From the NCBI RefSeq assembly GCF_028823535.1, contig NZ_JAQIYM010000006.1:62001-126000 (forward strand): a stretch of 64,000 bases of DNA, written 5' to 3'. Position numbers and translations under genes: made by a program. The DNA is from Pseudomonas serbica. Lineage in GTDB: Bacteria; Pseudomonadota; Gammaproteobacteria; Pseudomonadales; Pseudomonadaceae. Below are positions 34,166-46,352 of the stretch, one piece after another. Below the pieces are notes generated by a model. It searched no databases, was not told where the DNA came from, and worked only from the letters and a program-made list of their open reading frames with translations. Every line of letters starts with the position of its first letter. Within the stretch, counting starts at the first letter, position 1.

Positions 34166-34600
34166 TCAGATACCTTGGCTACGCAACCAGCTCATCAACT
34201 GCGGTAACGGGAAGGCTCCGTTCTGGCGGGCAACTTCCCGGCCGTTCTTGAACAGAATCAGGCTCGGAATCGAGCGAATGCCCAATTGCGCCGACAGTTG
34301 CTGGTTCGCCTCGCTGTCCAGCTTGGCCAGCCGGCATTTGCCCACCAATTGAGCCGCCGCCTGCTCGAACACCGGCGCAAACGACTTGCACGGCCCGCAC
34401 CAGTCCGCCCACACATCCACCAGCAGCGGCAGATCGCCCTTGATCTGGCTGGAGTAATCGCCTTGCTTGAGTTCGAAAGGCTTGTTCAGCAGGACCTCGG
34501 CCTTGCAGCGTCCGCATTTCGGATGGTCGCCCAGGCGCTCGGCGGGAATACGGTTGAGGCCGTTACAGTGGGGGCAGGGGATGAGGAGTGGTTCAGTCAT
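34166..34600 (-). CDS. trxC: Thioredoxin 2
   Basis: 144 residues. An N-terminal zinc-binding domain with CPHC and CGRC precedes a thioredoxin fold with the active site WCGPC and the cis-Pro region SIPSLILF. It reduces disulfides in the cytoplasm, and the zinc site is redox-sensitive in E. coli TrxC. It is a single gene, convergent with the ParA-like gene. Confidence 0.95.
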   Translation of the reverse strand: MTEPLLIPCPHCNGLNRIPAERLGDHPKCGRCKAEVLLNKPFELKQGDYSSQIKGDLPLLVDVWADWCGPCKSFAPVFEQAAAQLVGKCRLAKLDSEANQQLSAQLGIRSIPSLILFKNGREVARQNGAFPLPQLMSWLRSQGI

Positions 34601-34672
34601 GAGGTATATCCAGTGAGAAGCGAGTAATCCTTATCTGGAGCCACCCGCTCGGATTTTCAATCGCGTGGCACC

Positions 34673-36184
<1,512 letters not shown>

Positions 36185-39100
36185 TTAGTCGAGTTTGGCG
36201 GCGGGCGGCTCTTGCGCCGGTTTGCCATCGACCAGTGGAACGATGGTTTTCGCTTCCGGCTCGATCGGCACCATCTTGTATTCCTGGCCGTGGAGATTCT
36301 TGAGGTAGACCTCCATCTGGCGGAACGAGATGTTGATGTGCTGCTTCTTGAACTCTCGGTTGATAAAGCGGTTGACCTCATCAAGCACCGGGTTGCGGTC
36401 ACCCAGGTCGCGCACATGCATGCGCAGTTCGTGGTCAAGGGTGCTCTCACCGAAGTTCAGGAAATACACGTGCGGCTCGGGTTCCTTGAGCACCCGCGGG
36501 TTTTCCCGCGCGGCTTTCAACAGCAGTTCTTTCACCAGGTCCAGGTCCGAGCCGTAGTCGACCCCGAGCTTGAGCGTCACTCGAGTGATGGTGTCGGTCA
36601 GCGACCAGTTGATCAGTTGCCCGGTAATGAATGTCTTGTTCGGGACAATGATGTCCTTGCGGTCGAAGTCGGTGATGGTGGTGGCGCGGATGCGTATCTT
36701 GCTCACCGTACCGGACAGGTTGCCGATGGTGATGGTGTCGCCAATCCGCACTGGGCGTTCGAACAGGATCATGATGCCGGAGATGAAGTTGGCGAAGATC
36801 TCCTGCATGCCGAAACCAAGGCCAACCGACAGCGCCGCGACCAGCCATTGCAACTTGTCCCAGCTCACACCGAGAGTCGACAGGGTCGAGACGAAACCGA
36901 CACCGGCGATCACATAGGACAGCAGCGTGGTGGTGGCGTAGGCGCTGCCCTGGGCCAGGTTCAGCTTCGACAGCACGAACACTTCCAGCAAGCCCGGAAG
37001 GTTGCGCGCCAGGGCGAAGGTGATGCCGATGATGATCAGCGCGCCGAGCATGTCGCCAATGCTGATCGGCACCATGCTCATGTTGGCGCCGGTACCGCTG
37101 GTGTATTCGTAGAGCGTGACGTTGTCCAGGTACGAGAACACCGTGATCAGGTCGGCCCAGACCCAGTACAGTGCGGCGATGAAACCGCCCAGCAGCGCCA
37201 GGCGGATCAGGCGCAGGGATTGTTCGTTGACCTTCTCGATGTCCATCGTCGGTTCTTCGATGACCGCTTCGCCCTCGCCGGCCTCTTTCGCTGCCTGGCG
37301 TTTGGCCAGGGCGCGCTGGTAAGCCAGGCGGCGTGCCGCCACGCTCAGGCCGCGCACGAAGGTCGCTTCGATCACCAGCCAGAACATCAGCAGGTAGAGG
37401 GTATTGATCAGTCGGTCACTGAGCTTGAGCGCGGTGTAGTAGTAGCCAAAGCACACGGCCACGAACAGCGCGATGGGCAACGCGGTAAACCCAATGCCCA
37501 GGACCTTGCGGAACAGCGAGGCGTTTTCGTGGGTCGGGCTGCTGATCAACAGGCGGCTGAGCAGCCAGGTCATCAAGGCGTAGCAGATCAGCACCACCGG
37601 CATGCCGAGCACGTCATCGGCCAATGCCGCCGGTTGCAGTTCCGCCACCGCCACTACGGTGACCAAAGCCATCACCACCATGCCAAGGCGGCGGACCCAG
37701 CCGCGGAGGAATTCGACCTGGGGCTTTTCCCAGCGGAAATGCAGTTCCGCTACGCCACCGGGCGCGAGGATGCGGTAGGCGGTGTAGAACACCAGCCAGG
37801 CTCCGGCCATCTGCAGCAGTGCCGCGCCCATGCTCGCGTTCTGCCCGCGGGCGTCGATTTGCAGGGCCAGGCCACACAGCGCGAGGCCCAGCGACACCGG
37901 CATCGCCAACAGGATATTGATCAAAATAGCCTGGGGGGTGTGCCACTGGCTGTCACGCTTGAAGTGGCCGATGTCCTGGTGGACCTTGTTCAGGCGGGCA
38001 TACAGCTGCTTGCGGCGCCACAGCAGTGCACCAATCAGCAGGGCCAGCGGCAGGAACAGCAGGGGGCGCTGGGTCAGGCCGTCGACCAGTTCACTCAGGC
38101 TCGAGGCCCAGGGCAGGGTGTCGACCTGGCGGTTCAGGCGTTCCGGTACAGCGCGCATCCACTCCAGATCCAGCGGCTTGTTGCTGGGAATCCAGAACAT
38201 CTGCTCATCGAGTGTCGCCCGCAGGCTTTGCGCAGTGCTGAGCAGTTGCTTCTGATTGAGTTGCAGGGTGATGGATTCGTTGAGCACCGCGCTCAGTTCG
38301 CGGTTCAGCCGTTCCAGCAGGTCGGCGCGGGTGGTGGCCAGCTCCAGCAGGCTTTTGCGCAGCTGCGGTGTAACTTGCTCCGGCGGCTGGGTCGACAGCA
38401 GGTTGTCGACGTAGGTGGCCGGGTTGCTGAGCAGCTCCCGTTGCTGGCTGACTTCGAACTGATACAGGCGAATGTCGGCGATCTGGTCGGCCAGGTCACG
38501 GTCGACCCGAAGGCGTGGCAAGGCCTGTTTCTGTTTGTAGAGAATCTTGGAGAGCAGCAGGCTGCCTTTGAGCACGTTGATCTGTTCATCCAGGGCTGAA
38601 TCGCTCTGGGTCAGGCTGTCCAGTTGTTGCTTGGTCTGCAGGTTTTTCTGGGTGACTTCGTTGAGGCGGTCGGTGCTTTTGAGCAGGTAGTCCGAGAGCT
38701 TCAGGTTGGCCGTGCTTTCGATGGCCAGCAGGCTGCTGCCGCCGGCCTTCTGTGCTTCGATCGATTGCTGGGTGACTGTTTCCTGAGACTGCGCGAGGCG
38801 TTTCTGGTTGATCAGGTTTTGCAGCTCCTGGATTTCCTGATCCAGGCGATCGGATTTTTCCGATAACAGATCATGCTGGCTGTTACCCAGGTCTTGCAGT
38901 TGGGTGTTGCCGGCCAGTTCCTGGCGGCGCAGCGGGATCAAGGCGTTCAATGCCGAGAGCTCGGCATTGAGCTGGTCGCGCTGCTCGGCGCTCAGGGCCT
39001 TGCCGGCGTCCTTACCGGCCTTGAGGATATTGTTGATCTGCTGGATGCGCGTCTGGCTGGCGGAAATTTCCGCCTGGGCGCGTTCGGGGCGAGTCTGGGC

Positions 39101-39535
39101 GGTAATGATCAGGCTGTTGGCATCGCCCAGGGCTTTTTGCAGATCGCTTTGCTGGGTCGCACGCTCGGTGAGCAATTGCTCAAGTTGCTGAATCGACTCT
39201 TTGGCAAAGCGTTGCGCCACCGGTACCACGCTGCTGGCCTTGAGGCGGGCCAGTTCACGCTGGTTCTCGATGGTCAGTTTGGGAGCGGTCGCCAGTTGTT
39301 GCTTGAGGTCGACCAGCTTCTGCTCATAATCGCGCTGGTTGTTGAGCTGTGTCAGCGTGCTTTGCAGGACCGACTGCAGGGCCTTTTGATCGGCTTCCGG
39401 CAGTTTGCGATCGGCGATCTTGTCCAGGCTCGCCTGTACGGATTCGCGGGTGGGCGGTTCGGCTGCTTGTAATGTACCGACAGAGAGGCTCAGGCCCAAA
39501 AGGACCATGACGAAAAAGGTGCGCAGGCTTGACAT
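36185..39535 (-). CDS. mscK: Mechanosensitive channel MscK/KefA-like
   Basis: 1116 residues from ATG 39535, close to the 1120 of E. coli MscK. A signal peptide (FFVMVLLGLSLSVGTLQA) leads to a large periplasmic coiled-coil region, a set of membrane spans from about residue 490, and a C-terminal MscS domain with GVSWDKLQWLVAALSVGLGF, RPVRIGDTITIG and VPNKTFITGQLINW. It opens under membrane tension and releases solutes at osmotic downshock. The next gene on the same strand is selO, 48 bases downstream. Confidence 0.92.
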   Translation of the reverse strand: MSSLRTFFVMVLLGLSLSVGTLQAAEPPTRESVQASLDKIADRKLPEADQKALQSVLQSTLTQLNNQRDYEQKLVDLKQQLATAPKLTIENQRELARLKASSVVPVAQRFAKESIQQLEQLLTERATQQSDLQKALGDANSLIITAQTRPERAQAEISASQTRIQQINNILKAGKDAGKALSAEQRDQLNAELSALNALIPLRRQELAGNTQLQDLGNSQHDLLSEKSDRLDQEIQELQNLINQKRLAQSQETVTQQSIEAQKAGGSSLLAIESTANLKLSDYLLKSTDRLNEVTQKNLQTKQQLDSLTQSDSALDEQINVLKGSLLLSKILYKQKQALPRLRVDRDLADQIADIRLYQFEVSQQRELLSNPATYVDNLLSTQPPEQVTPQLRKSLLELATTRADLLERLNRELSAVLNESITLQLNQKQLLSTAQSLRATLDEQMFWIPSNKPLDLEWMRAVPERLNRQVDTLPWASSLSELVDGLTQRPLLFLPLALLIGALLWRRKQLYARLNKVHQDIGHFKRDSQWHTPQAILINILLAMPVSLGLALCGLALQIDARGQNASMGAALLQMAGAWLVFYTAYRILAPGGVAELHFRWEKPQVEFLRGWVRRLGMVVMALVTVVAVAELQPAALADDVLGMPVVLICYALMTWLLSRLLISSPTHENASLFRKVLGIGFTALPIALFVAVCFGYYYTALKLSDRLINTLYLLMFWLVIEATFVRGLSVAARRLAYQRALAKRQAAKEAGEGEAVIEEPTMDIEKVNEQSLRLIRLALLGGFIAALYWVWADLITVFSYLDNVTLYEYTSGTGANMSMVPISIGDMLGALIIIGITFALARNLPGLLEVFVLSKLNLAQGSAYATTTLLSYVIAGVGFVSTLSTLGVSWDKLQWLVAALSVGLGFGMQEIFANFISGIMILFERPVRIGDTITIGNLSGTVSKIRIRATTITDFDRKDIIVPNKTFITGQLINWSLTDTITRVTLKLGVDYGSDLDLVKELLLKAARENPRVLKEPEPHVYFLNFGESTLDHELRMHVRDLGDRNPVLDEVNRFINREFKKQHINISFRQMEVYLKNLHGQEYKMVPIEPEAKTIVPLVDGKPAQEPPAAKLD

Positions 39536-39569
39536 AGTGACCGATCGAAAACGAGACGAAGAATGGAGT

Positions 39570-41312
39570 TTAGAGGAAGAGTCCCGGACCCGGGCGACTT
39601 CCTTCGGGGAATCTGACGCCCACTTTGCCGATCTTGTTCCCGTCCATGACCGCGACGGTCCAGATGGTGTTGTTCCATTCCACCTGGTCACCGACCACGG
39701 GTGCACCGCCTACCTTCTGGGCAATGAAGTGCCCCAGCGACATGCTCGGATCGATACCTTCGACCTTCAACCCGTACAGGGCAGCAACCGCGGCCAGCTG
39801 GGCGTCTCCCTCGAGTACGAAGTCGCCGAAGAAACGCAAATCGAGGCCGCGTTGAGGTGCCTGGCTGAACAGTTTTCCGAGGGCCGCCAGGTTGTGTTCA
39901 TGGCCGATGACACACAGCAAATCATCGACTTCGAGCACCGTACTACCCGACGGATGGAGCAGTTGCTGGCCACGAAACAGGGCGGCGATGCGCGTGCCTT
40001 CCGGCATTTTCAGTTCGCGAAGGGGCGAGCCGATGCACCATTTTTCGGCGCCGAGACGATAAACGAACAGTTCCCACTCGCTGGTGACGTGCACTTCCAG
40101 GGCCGAGCGGGAGATCGGAGCCGGCTCGGGCGGCACGGTCACCTTCAATAACTTGGCGATCCACGGCAGGCTTGTGCCTTGCACCAGCAGCGACACCAGC
40201 ACGATGAAGAAGGCGAGGTTGAAGTACAGTTGGGCATTGGGCAGGCCCGCCATCAGCGGGAACACCGCCAGAATGATCGGAACCGCACCGCGCAGCCCAA
40301 CCCAGGAAATGAACGCCTTCTCGCGCCCGTGAAACGCCTTGAACGGCAGCAGGCCCACCATCACCGACAACGGCCGGGCAAACAGGATCATCCACAGCGC
40401 CAGGCCCAGCGCCGGCAACGCAATCGGCAACAGGTCGTGGGGCGTGACCAGCAGCCCCAGCACCAGGAACATGCCGATCTGCGCCAGCCAGGCCATGCCG
40501 TCGAGCATGTGCAAAATGCCATGGCGGCTGCGCACCGGCCGGTTACCGATGACCAGGCCGCACAGGTACACGGCCAGGAAGCCGCTGCCATGCAGGGCGT
40601 TGGTCAGGGCGAATACCACCAGGCCGCCGGCAATGACCAATATCGGATAGAGACCGGTGGCCAGGTTGATCCGGTTGACCAGTTGCAACATCAGCCAGCC
40701 ACCGCCGAGGCCGATCACACCGCCGATGCCGAACTCGCGCAGCAGGTGAGTCAGCAGGCTCCAGTGCAGGCCGGTCTGGCCACTGGCAAGCATGTCGATC
40801 AGGGTCACAGTGAGGAACACCGCCATCGGGTCGTTGCTGCCGGATTCGATCTCCAGGCTGGCCGTCACCCGTTCGTTCAGGCCTTTGCCACCCAGCAGCG
40901 AAAACACCGCCGCGGCGTCGGTGGAACCGACGATGGCGCCGATCAGCAGGCCCTGGATCAGGTTCAGGTCGAACAGCCAGGCCGCGGCCATGCCGGTCAG
41001 CCCGGTGGTGATCAACACCCCGACCGTGGCCAGCGAAAGCGCCGGCCATAACGCCACGCGGAAACTCGACACGCGGGTACGCAGGCCGCCGTCCAGCAGG
41101 ATCACTGCCAGTGCCAGGTTGCCGACCAGATAGGCGGTGGGGTAGTTGTCGAAGATAATGCCGCCGCCATCGACGCCGGCCGCCATGCCCACGGCCAGGA
41201 TGATCACCAGGATCGGGATGCCGAGGCGGGACGAAAGTGAACTCACCAGAATGCTTGCACCTACCAGCAACGCGCCGATCAAGAACAGGCTGTTGATGGT
41301 CGTCGCATTCAA
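39570..41312 (-). CDS. cvrA: K+/H+ antiporter, NhaP2/CvrA-like
   Basis: 580 residues if translation starts at TTG 41312, where CGGAG lies 8-12 bases upstream and the protein begins [15 protein letters not shown] as in known family members. Twelve or so membrane spans include the acidic transport region [14 protein letters not shown] and the ESGSNDP motif. A cytoplasmic TrkA-C and CorC-like part follows ([20 protein letters not shown]). It exchanges potassium for protons at the inner membrane and protects against excess K+ or low osmolarity. The mscK gene lies 34 bases downstream on the same strand, which makes functional sense. Confidence 0.9.
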   Translation of the reverse strand: MNATTINSLFLIGALLVGASILVSSLSSRLGIPILVIILAVGMAAGVDGGGIIFDNYPTAYLVGNLALAVILLDGGLRTRVSSFRVALWPALSLATVGVLITTGLTGMAAAWLFDLNLIQGLLIGAIVGSTDAAAVFSLLGGKGLNERVTASLEIESGSNDPMAVFLTVTLIDMLASGQTGLHWSLLTHLLREFGIGGVIGLGGGWLMLQLVNRINLATGLYPILVIAGGLVVFALTNALHGSGFLAVYLCGLVIGNRPVRSRHGILHMLDGMAWLAQIGMFLVLGLLVTPHDLLPIALPALGLALWMILFARPLSVMVGLLPFKAFHGREKAFISWVGLRGAVPIILAVFPLMAGLPNAQLYFNLAFFIVLVSLLVQGTSLPWIAKLLKVTVPPEPAPISRSALEVHVTSEWELFVYRLGAEKWCIGSPLRELKMPEGTRIAALFRGQQLLHPSGSTVLEVDDLLCVIGHEHNLAALGKLFSQAPQRGLDLRFFGDFVLEGDAQLAAVAALYGLKVEGIDPSMSLGHFIAQKVGGAPVVGDQVEWNNTIWTVAVMDGNKIGKVGVRFPEGSRPGPGLFL

Positions 41313-41612
41313 AGGCAGTACTCCGGAAGGCTGGAAAGCGGGCACAAACTGACCATGCAGTCTGCGTGCCAGTGATTCTAACCTGTTGAAATGTGATGCT
41401 GTCAAAAAGCTTTGCAGGGTTACCCGGCTGGCGATCGGTGATTTCCACCGGGGCGACGAAGTGCAGGAACCAGATTGTCCTATCACAGTCTCTACAGTTC
41501 GCGAGAATGGTCACTGGTCAGGAAAATCAAGGCCTTGCGCCTGTATAACCCTGGCATCCCCGGTGACTTTTCTTTATCGTACGCGCCCTTTGAAAACGCC
41601 CGGAAAATCAAA

Positions 41613-41843
41613 ATGTTGGAAGCATCCCTAAGCCAATTGGAACAACTGGTCAGCGATCTGGTGCAACAGAACCAAGCGTTGGTCGGTACCAACCAGGCCC
41701 TGAGCGCCGAACTGGCCCAGGCCAAGGACGAAAACGAAAGCCTGCAACTGAGCCTGATGGAACAGGAAGAGAAACAAGGCGCCACGGTGGCACGCATCCA
41801 GGCTTTGGTTGAGCGCGTCAGCGCTGGCCCTGTCAACGCATGA
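41613..41843 (+). CDS. ZapB-like coiled-coil protein (TIGR02449-type)
   Basis: 76 residues, nearly all heptad-like coiled coil (LEASLSQLEQLVSDLVQQNQ, LSAELAQAKDENESLQLSL). Small proteins of this type stand upstream of zapA in Pseudomonas and resemble ZapB, which bundles FtsZ-ring components. ATG 41613 is preceded by GGAAAA, and its stop overlaps the zapA-like start as ATGA. The 300-base divergent gap to the antiporter gene holds a possible -10 (TATAAC, 41544) and no other clear element. Confidence 0.75.
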   Translation: MLEASLSQLEQLVSDLVQQNQALVGTNQALSAELAQAKDENESLQLSLMEQEEKQGATVARIQALVERVSAGPVNA

Positions 41844-42139
41844 GTTACGGCCCAGGTGTGAAAGTCGTCTCGATCCTGGGGGAAGACTATTCGATCAAGG
41901 CACCGGCCGGGGAAGAACAGACCCTGTTGGACGCTGCGTTGATGTTGAAGGCTGCCCTGGCCGACACCAAAAAGAAGTACCCGACCCTGATCGGTGACCG
42001 ACTGCTGGTGCTGGCGGCGATGAATCTGTGTTCCCAGCAGATCGAAATGCAAAAGCAGCACAAGCAGGAACTCGACCGTTACCAAGAGCAAGTCAGCGCC
42101 ACGGTTGAAGTGATCTCCAAGACGATCAATCAGGCCTGA
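41840..42139 (+). CDS. zapA: ZapA-like cell division protein
   Basis: 99 residues. The N-terminal ZapA domain (VKVVSILGEDYSIKAPAGEE, LLDAALMLKAAL, DRLLVLAAMNLCSQ) is followed by a C-terminal coiled coil. ZapA binds FtsZ and stabilises the division ring. It is coupled to the ZapB-like gene. The 6S RNA and 5-formyltetrahydrofolate cyclo-ligase genes that commonly follow zapA in gammaproteobacteria are not here, so it may be a paralogue of the main zapA. Confidence 0.8.
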   Translation: MSYGPGVKVVSILGEDYSIKAPAGEEQTLLDAALMLKAALADTKKKYPTLIGDRLLVLAAMNLCSQQIEMQKQHKQELDRYQEQVSATVEVISKTINQA

Positions 42140-42239
42140 TCGGCTTTGCGCACAACCAAAGAATAAATTGTCGGTTTAGTTGTATACAATCGGCACGGCT
42201 GTTGCAGTGTTTCAGCCTCTTATTCTTTGGGGGTGCTCC

Positions 42240-44177
42240 ATGCAGTTCTGGCGACGCAGTATTCAGTGGCAGTTGATCCTGAGCATGGGCACCGCCCTGC
42301 TGGTCAGCATTGTGATCGTGGTTGGCGTGTATACCCTGGTGGTCAACCGCCTGGCCCAGCGCTATCTGGTCGAACAGGCCCTGCCGTCGAGCATCGAAGC
42401 GATGCGCAACGACATCGAACGCATCCTCGTTCAACCCCTCACCGCCGCCAAGGACATCGCCAGCAACAGCATGGTGCGCGACTGGCTGGCCGCGGGTGAA
42501 GACAGTGCCCAGGCTGGCACCTTCACCACTTACCTTGAAGGCGTGCGCGCCGAACACAAAGCCTTTACCGCGTTGATGGTCGGAACGGCGTCCAACCACT
42601 ATTTCAACGAAAAAGGCCTGGACCGGACCCTCAGTCGTTCCAATCCCAAAGACGCCTGGTTCTATGCGTTCCTCGACAGCGACCAGCCGCGCACCCTCAA
42701 TATCGACAATGACTCGGCCACCGGAGAATTGGCGCTGTTCATCGACCTTAAAGTCGAGAAGGCCGGGAAAGTCGTGGGCGTTGCCGGGCTGGGCCTGAGC
42801 ATGAAAGAGCTGTCGGAGCTGATTCACAACTTCAGCTTCGGTGAGCGTGGCAAGGTCTATCTCGTGCGTTCCGACGGTTTGATCCAGGTACACCCCGAGG
42901 CGCAATTCAGTGGCAAGCGCACGTTGGCGGAGCAGGTTGGTGCCACGGCAGCCCAAGCGGTGATGGGTCAAAATAACGCCACCCACAGTAGTTTTGTGCG
43001 TGAGGGCGAAGATTATCTGGCGTTGAGCTTGCCGCTGCGCGATCTCGGCTGGACGCTGGTGGCCGAAGTGCCACAATCGCAAATCTACGCCGAGGCCCGT
43101 CGCGCCATGTGGATGAGCGGCGGTATCGGCCTGGCGGTGGCACTGGTGTGCCTGTTGCTGGTGGTATTGCTGGCCCGTGGGTTGGTACGGCCGATTCGTC
43201 AAGTAACAGCGGCGCTGGTGGCCATCGGTAGCGGTGGTGGAGATTTGACCCATCGGCTGGATTCCAGCCGCGCCGACGAGCTGGGCGATCTGGCTCGCGG
43301 GTTCAATCGGTTCCTTGAAAGCCAGCGCGAAATGATCAGTGAAGTGCTGGCCACCAGCGACCGTTTGCGTACCGCTGTCGGCCAGGTAGCGCGGGTGGTG
43401 GACAACACCGCCGAGCGTTCCGGGCGCCAGCAGGAGATGACTGACATGGTCGCCACCGCTGTCCACGAAATGGGCCTGACCGTGCAGGAAATTGCGCAAA
43501 ACGCCGGCAACGCGGCCGTCGCTTCGCAAAACGCTCGGGACGAAGCCATGCAGGCGCGGGAAGTGGTTGGCGGTTCGATCCGCCACATTGAAAGCATGTC
43601 CGACGAAATCGGTGTCGCCGCCAGCGCCGTGGGCGAGTTGGCCAATCAGGTGGCATCGATCGATCAGGTGTTGGCGGTGATTCGCGGGATTTCCGAACAG
43701 ACCAACCTGCTGGCGCTCAACGCCGCCATCGAGGCCGCGAGGGCCGGGGATATGGGGCGCGGGTTTGCGGTAGTGGCCGATGAAGTGCGCACCTTGGCTC
43801 GACGTACCCAGGCGTCCACCGATGAGATCCAGCAGATGATCGGCAGCCTCAAGCAGGGAGCGGAAAATGCGGTGTCGTCGATGCATTCCGGGCAAGCGGC
43901 CACGGGCACGGGGGTTGAGTCGAGCCAGCGTACCGGGGCCTCGTTGACAGCGATTACGGGGCAGGTGGAACGCATCAGCGACATGAACCACCAAGTGGCG
44001 ACGGCCACGGAAGAGCAGTCGGCGGTGACCGAGGAGATCAATCGCAACGTGCAGGGAATTTCCGATCTGGCGCGGGCGACGGCGGGGGAGGTCAGGGCTT
44101 GTCGGGAGGATTGCCAGACGTTGCAGCGGTTGGCGGATGACCTGGCTCGGCAGATGGGTGGGTTTCGCCTGAGCTGA
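42240..44177 (+). CDS. Methyl-accepting chemotaxis protein
   Basis: 645 residues from ATG 42240, preceded by GGGGG. Membrane spans lie at about residues 12-33 and 295-320 and enclose a periplasmic CACHE-type sensor ([40 protein letters not shown]). A HAMP domain ([20 protein letters not shown]) and a signalling domain with the tip [18 protein letters not shown] follow. It senses an unidentified ligand and controls CheA. No C-terminal CheR-binding pentapeptide is seen. Confidence 0.92.
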   Translation: MQFWRRSIQWQLILSMGTALLVSIVIVVGVYTLVVNRLAQRYLVEQALPSSIEAMRNDIERILVQPLTAAKDIASNSMVRDWLAAGEDSAQAGTFTTYLEGVRAEHKAFTALMVGTASNHYFNEKGLDRTLSRSNPKDAWFYAFLDSDQPRTLNIDNDSATGELALFIDLKVEKAGKVVGVAGLGLSMKELSELIHNFSFGERGKVYLVRSDGLIQVHPEAQFSGKRTLAEQVGATAAQAVMGQNNATHSSFVREGEDYLALSLPLRDLGWTLVAEVPQSQIYAEARRAMWMSGGIGLAVALVCLLLVVLLARGLVRPIRQVTAALVAIGSGGGDLTHRLDSSRADELGDLARGFNRFLESQREMISEVLATSDRLRTAVGQVARVVDNTAERSGRQQEMTDMVATAVHEMGLTVQEIAQNAGNAAVASQNARDEAMQAREVVGGSIRHIESMSDEIGVAASAVGELANQVASIDQVLAVIRGISEQTNLLALNAAIEAARAGDMGRGFAVVADEVRTLARRTQASTDEIQQMIGSLKQGAENAVSSMHSGQAATGTGVESSQRTGASLTAITGQVERISDMNHQVATATEEQSAVTEEINRNVQGISDLARATAGEVRACREDCQTLQRLADDLARQMGGFRLS

Positions 44178-44198
44178 TGGGTTGTCGGTGCGGGCCTC

Positions 44199-44263
44199 TT
44201 CGCGAGCAAGCCCGCTCCCACAGTGGATCGCATTTCAACTGTGGGAGCGGGCTTGCTCGCGAA
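44199..44263. repeat. Inverted REP pair after the chemoreceptor gene
   Basis: A 25-base arm beginning TTCGCGAGCAAGCCCGCTCC and its exact inverted copy enclose a 15-base spacer. They lie between the convergent chemoreceptor and acyl-CoA dehydrogenase genes and may act as a two-way terminator. Confidence 0.9.
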
Positions 44264-44292
44264 TGGATTTCAGCTGCACCTCAAGATTTGGA

Positions 44293-46095
44293 TCAGAACC
44301 ACTCATCCTGCATGCCCAGGCAAACATCATCCCGCGCTTCAAGAATCGCCAGCTCATGATGGCAACCCGGCACTTCCCACGTCAGGAAGTAGCGCGCCGC
44401 CTGCAGCTTGCCTTTATAGAAGCTCACATCCGCCGTATTGCCCTTGGCCAGCCCTTCCTCGGCGCGAATCGCCTGTTCCAGCCAGCGCCAGCCAATCACC
44501 ATGTGGCCGAACACTTTCAGGTACAGCGCCGAATTCGCCAGGCTGGTGTTGACCTTGCCCTGGGCCAGATCGGTCAGCAAGCCAATGGTCACGGTATGCA
44601 GGCGCGCCACCAGTTTCTCCAGTGGTTCTCGCAATGGGGTCAGCGATTCATATGCCTGCGCGCGTTCGGTGGTGTTGGCGATCAGGCGGGTCAGTTGCTT
44701 GAGTCCCGCACCGCCGTTCTGTGCCAGTTTGCGACCCAGCAGGTCCAGCGACTGGATGCCGTGGGTACCTTCGTGGATCGGGTTGAGGCGGTTGTCGCGG
44801 TAGTACTGTTCCACCGGATATTCGCGGGTATAACCGTGACCGCCGAGGATCTGGATCGCCAGCTCGTTGGCTTTCAGGCAAAACTCCGACGGCCAGGATT
44901 TGGCGATGGGCGTCAGCAGGTCCAGCAGTTCATGGGCCTGCTTGCGTTCGGTTTCGGTCTCGAGGGTGGTGGTGTCGTCGAACAGGCGGGCGGTGTAGAG
45001 CCCCAGGTCAAACGAACCTTCGACGTAAGCCTTCTGTGTCAGCAGCATGCGTTTAACGTCGGCGTGCTGGATGATCGCCACCGGCGCGGTATTCGGGTCC
45101 TTGCTGTCCGGCACGCGACCCTGCGGCCGCTCGCGGGCGTACTCCAGGGAATACAGGTAGCCGGCATAACCCAGCATCACCGCACCCATGCCAACGCCGA
45201 TTCGCGCTTCGTTCATCATCTGGAACATATAGCTCAAACCGTGGTGCGGCTTGCCCACCAGATAGCCGACACACTCGCCGTTATCGCCGAAGTTCAGCGC
45301 GGTGGACGTGGTGCCACGCCAGCCCATCTTGTGAAACAACCCTGCCAGCAGCACGTCATTGCGTTTGCCGAGGCTGCCATCATCGTTGACCAGGAACTTG
45401 GGCACGATGAACAGCGAAATGCCTTTCACCCCGGCGGGTGCATCCGGCAGCTTGGCCAGGACCATGTGCACGATGTTTTCCGACAGCGGATGATCGCCGC
45501 CGGAAATGAAGATCTTGTTGCCCTTGAGTCGATAAGTGCCGTCCGACGCGGGCTCGGCCCGTGTACGAATGTCCGACAGCGATGAACCTGCATGGGGCTC
45601 GGTCAGGGCCATGGTGCCGAAGAAACGCCCGTCGATCATCGGTTGCAGGAAGCGGCGCTTCTGCTCTTCGGTGCCGAAACTTTCGATCAGGTTCGCCGCG
45701 CCCATGGTCAGGAAGGGGTACGAAGTCGTCGCCGCGTTGGCTGATTGAAAGTGTGCGAAGCAGGCCTGTGACACTAATGTCGGCAGTTGCATGCCCCCGG
45801 CCTCGAAACTGCGCGCGGCATTGAGAAAGCCGGCTTCGAGGAAGGAATCCACCGCCGGTTTCACTTCCGGAATCAGGATCGCCTTGCCGTCCTCATAGCG
45901 CGGCTCGTTCTCGTCGCCCTTGCGGTTGTGCGGCGCGAAGAACTTCTCGGCAATGTTTCGGGCGGTGCCGAGTGCGGCATCGAAGGTTTCGCGATTGTGT
46001 TCGGCGAAACGCTCACGCTGGGTCAGGCCCTCGGCATCGAGGACTTCATACAGCTCGAAAGCCAGATTGCGGGAACTGAGCAGCGTCTCGGACAT
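44293..46095 (-). CDS. Acyl-CoA dehydrogenase (long form with C-terminal extension)
   Basis: 600 residues. The N-terminal, middle and C-terminal domains of the acyl-CoA dehydrogenase fold are present: TMALTEPHAGSSLSDI (FAD and substrate loop), ISGGDHPL, ILGGHGYTREYPVEQYYRDN. The catalytic Glu is in HEGTHGIQSLDLLGRK. About 120 further residues form the C-terminal domain of the larger FadE-type enzymes of Pseudomonas. It introduces the alpha-beta double bond in fatty acyl-CoA; the chain length cannot be told. The gene stands alone. Confidence 0.92.
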   Translation of the reverse strand: MSETLLSSRNLAFELYEVLDAEGLTQRERFAEHNRETFDAALGTARNIAEKFFAPHNRKGDENEPRYEDGKAILIPEVKPAVDSFLEAGFLNAARSFEAGGMQLPTLVSQACFAHFQSANAATTSYPFLTMGAANLIESFGTEEQKRRFLQPMIDGRFFGTMALTEPHAGSSLSDIRTRAEPASDGTYRLKGNKIFISGGDHPLSENIVHMVLAKLPDAPAGVKGISLFIVPKFLVNDDGSLGKRNDVLLAGLFHKMGWRGTTSTALNFGDNGECVGYLVGKPHHGLSYMFQMMNEARIGVGMGAVMLGYAGYLYSLEYARERPQGRVPDSKDPNTAPVAIIQHADVKRMLLTQKAYVEGSFDLGLYTARLFDDTTTLETETERKQAHELLDLLTPIAKSWPSEFCLKANELAIQILGGHGYTREYPVEQYYRDNRLNPIHEGTHGIQSLDLLGRKLAQNGGAGLKQLTRLIANTTERAQAYESLTPLREPLEKLVARLHTVTIGLLTDLAQGKVNTSLANSALYLKVFGHMVIGWRWLEQAIRAEEGLAKGNTADVSFYKGKLQAARYFLTWEVPGCHHELAILEARDDVCLGMQDEWF

Positions 46096-46215
46096 GGCGG
46101 CCTACCTTTTTATTGGGATGGGCCGAGTCTAGTTCGGTGAATTAACGCTGAATAGCATGATTGATGAGCGTGATAGTCGGGCAGCGCAGCGACTTAGCCA
46201 ACACCACAAACCAAA

Positions 46216-46304
46216 TGTGGGAGCGGGCTTGCTCGCGAAGGCGGTGTGTCAGAAACATTGAAGTCGACTGACACTCCGTCTTCGCGAGCAGGCTCGCTCC
46301 CACA
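46216..46304. repeat. Inverted REP pair between the acyl-CoA dehydrogenase and putA genes
   Basis: TGTGGGAGCGGGCTTGCTCG at the left and its inverted form with a few changes (GCAGGCTCGCTCCCACA) at the right enclose about 40 bases. It lies 49 bases after the putA stop codon. Confidence 0.88.
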
Positions 46305-46352
46305 GGGATTGTTGCTGAGCCAGGCAGTCATTACAGGTGCCTGGCCTCGGTT

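Noticed and set aside
39536..39706. Extended N-terminus of mscK reaching into the antiporter gene
   Set aside because: ATG 39535 opens directly on a signal peptide; the upstream part is the end of the antiporter gene in another frame.
42140..42239. A 6S RNA gene downstream of the zapA-like gene
   Set aside because: The gap is only 100 bases and shows no long central-bubble hairpin; the GGGGG before the chemoreceptor ATG uses its end.
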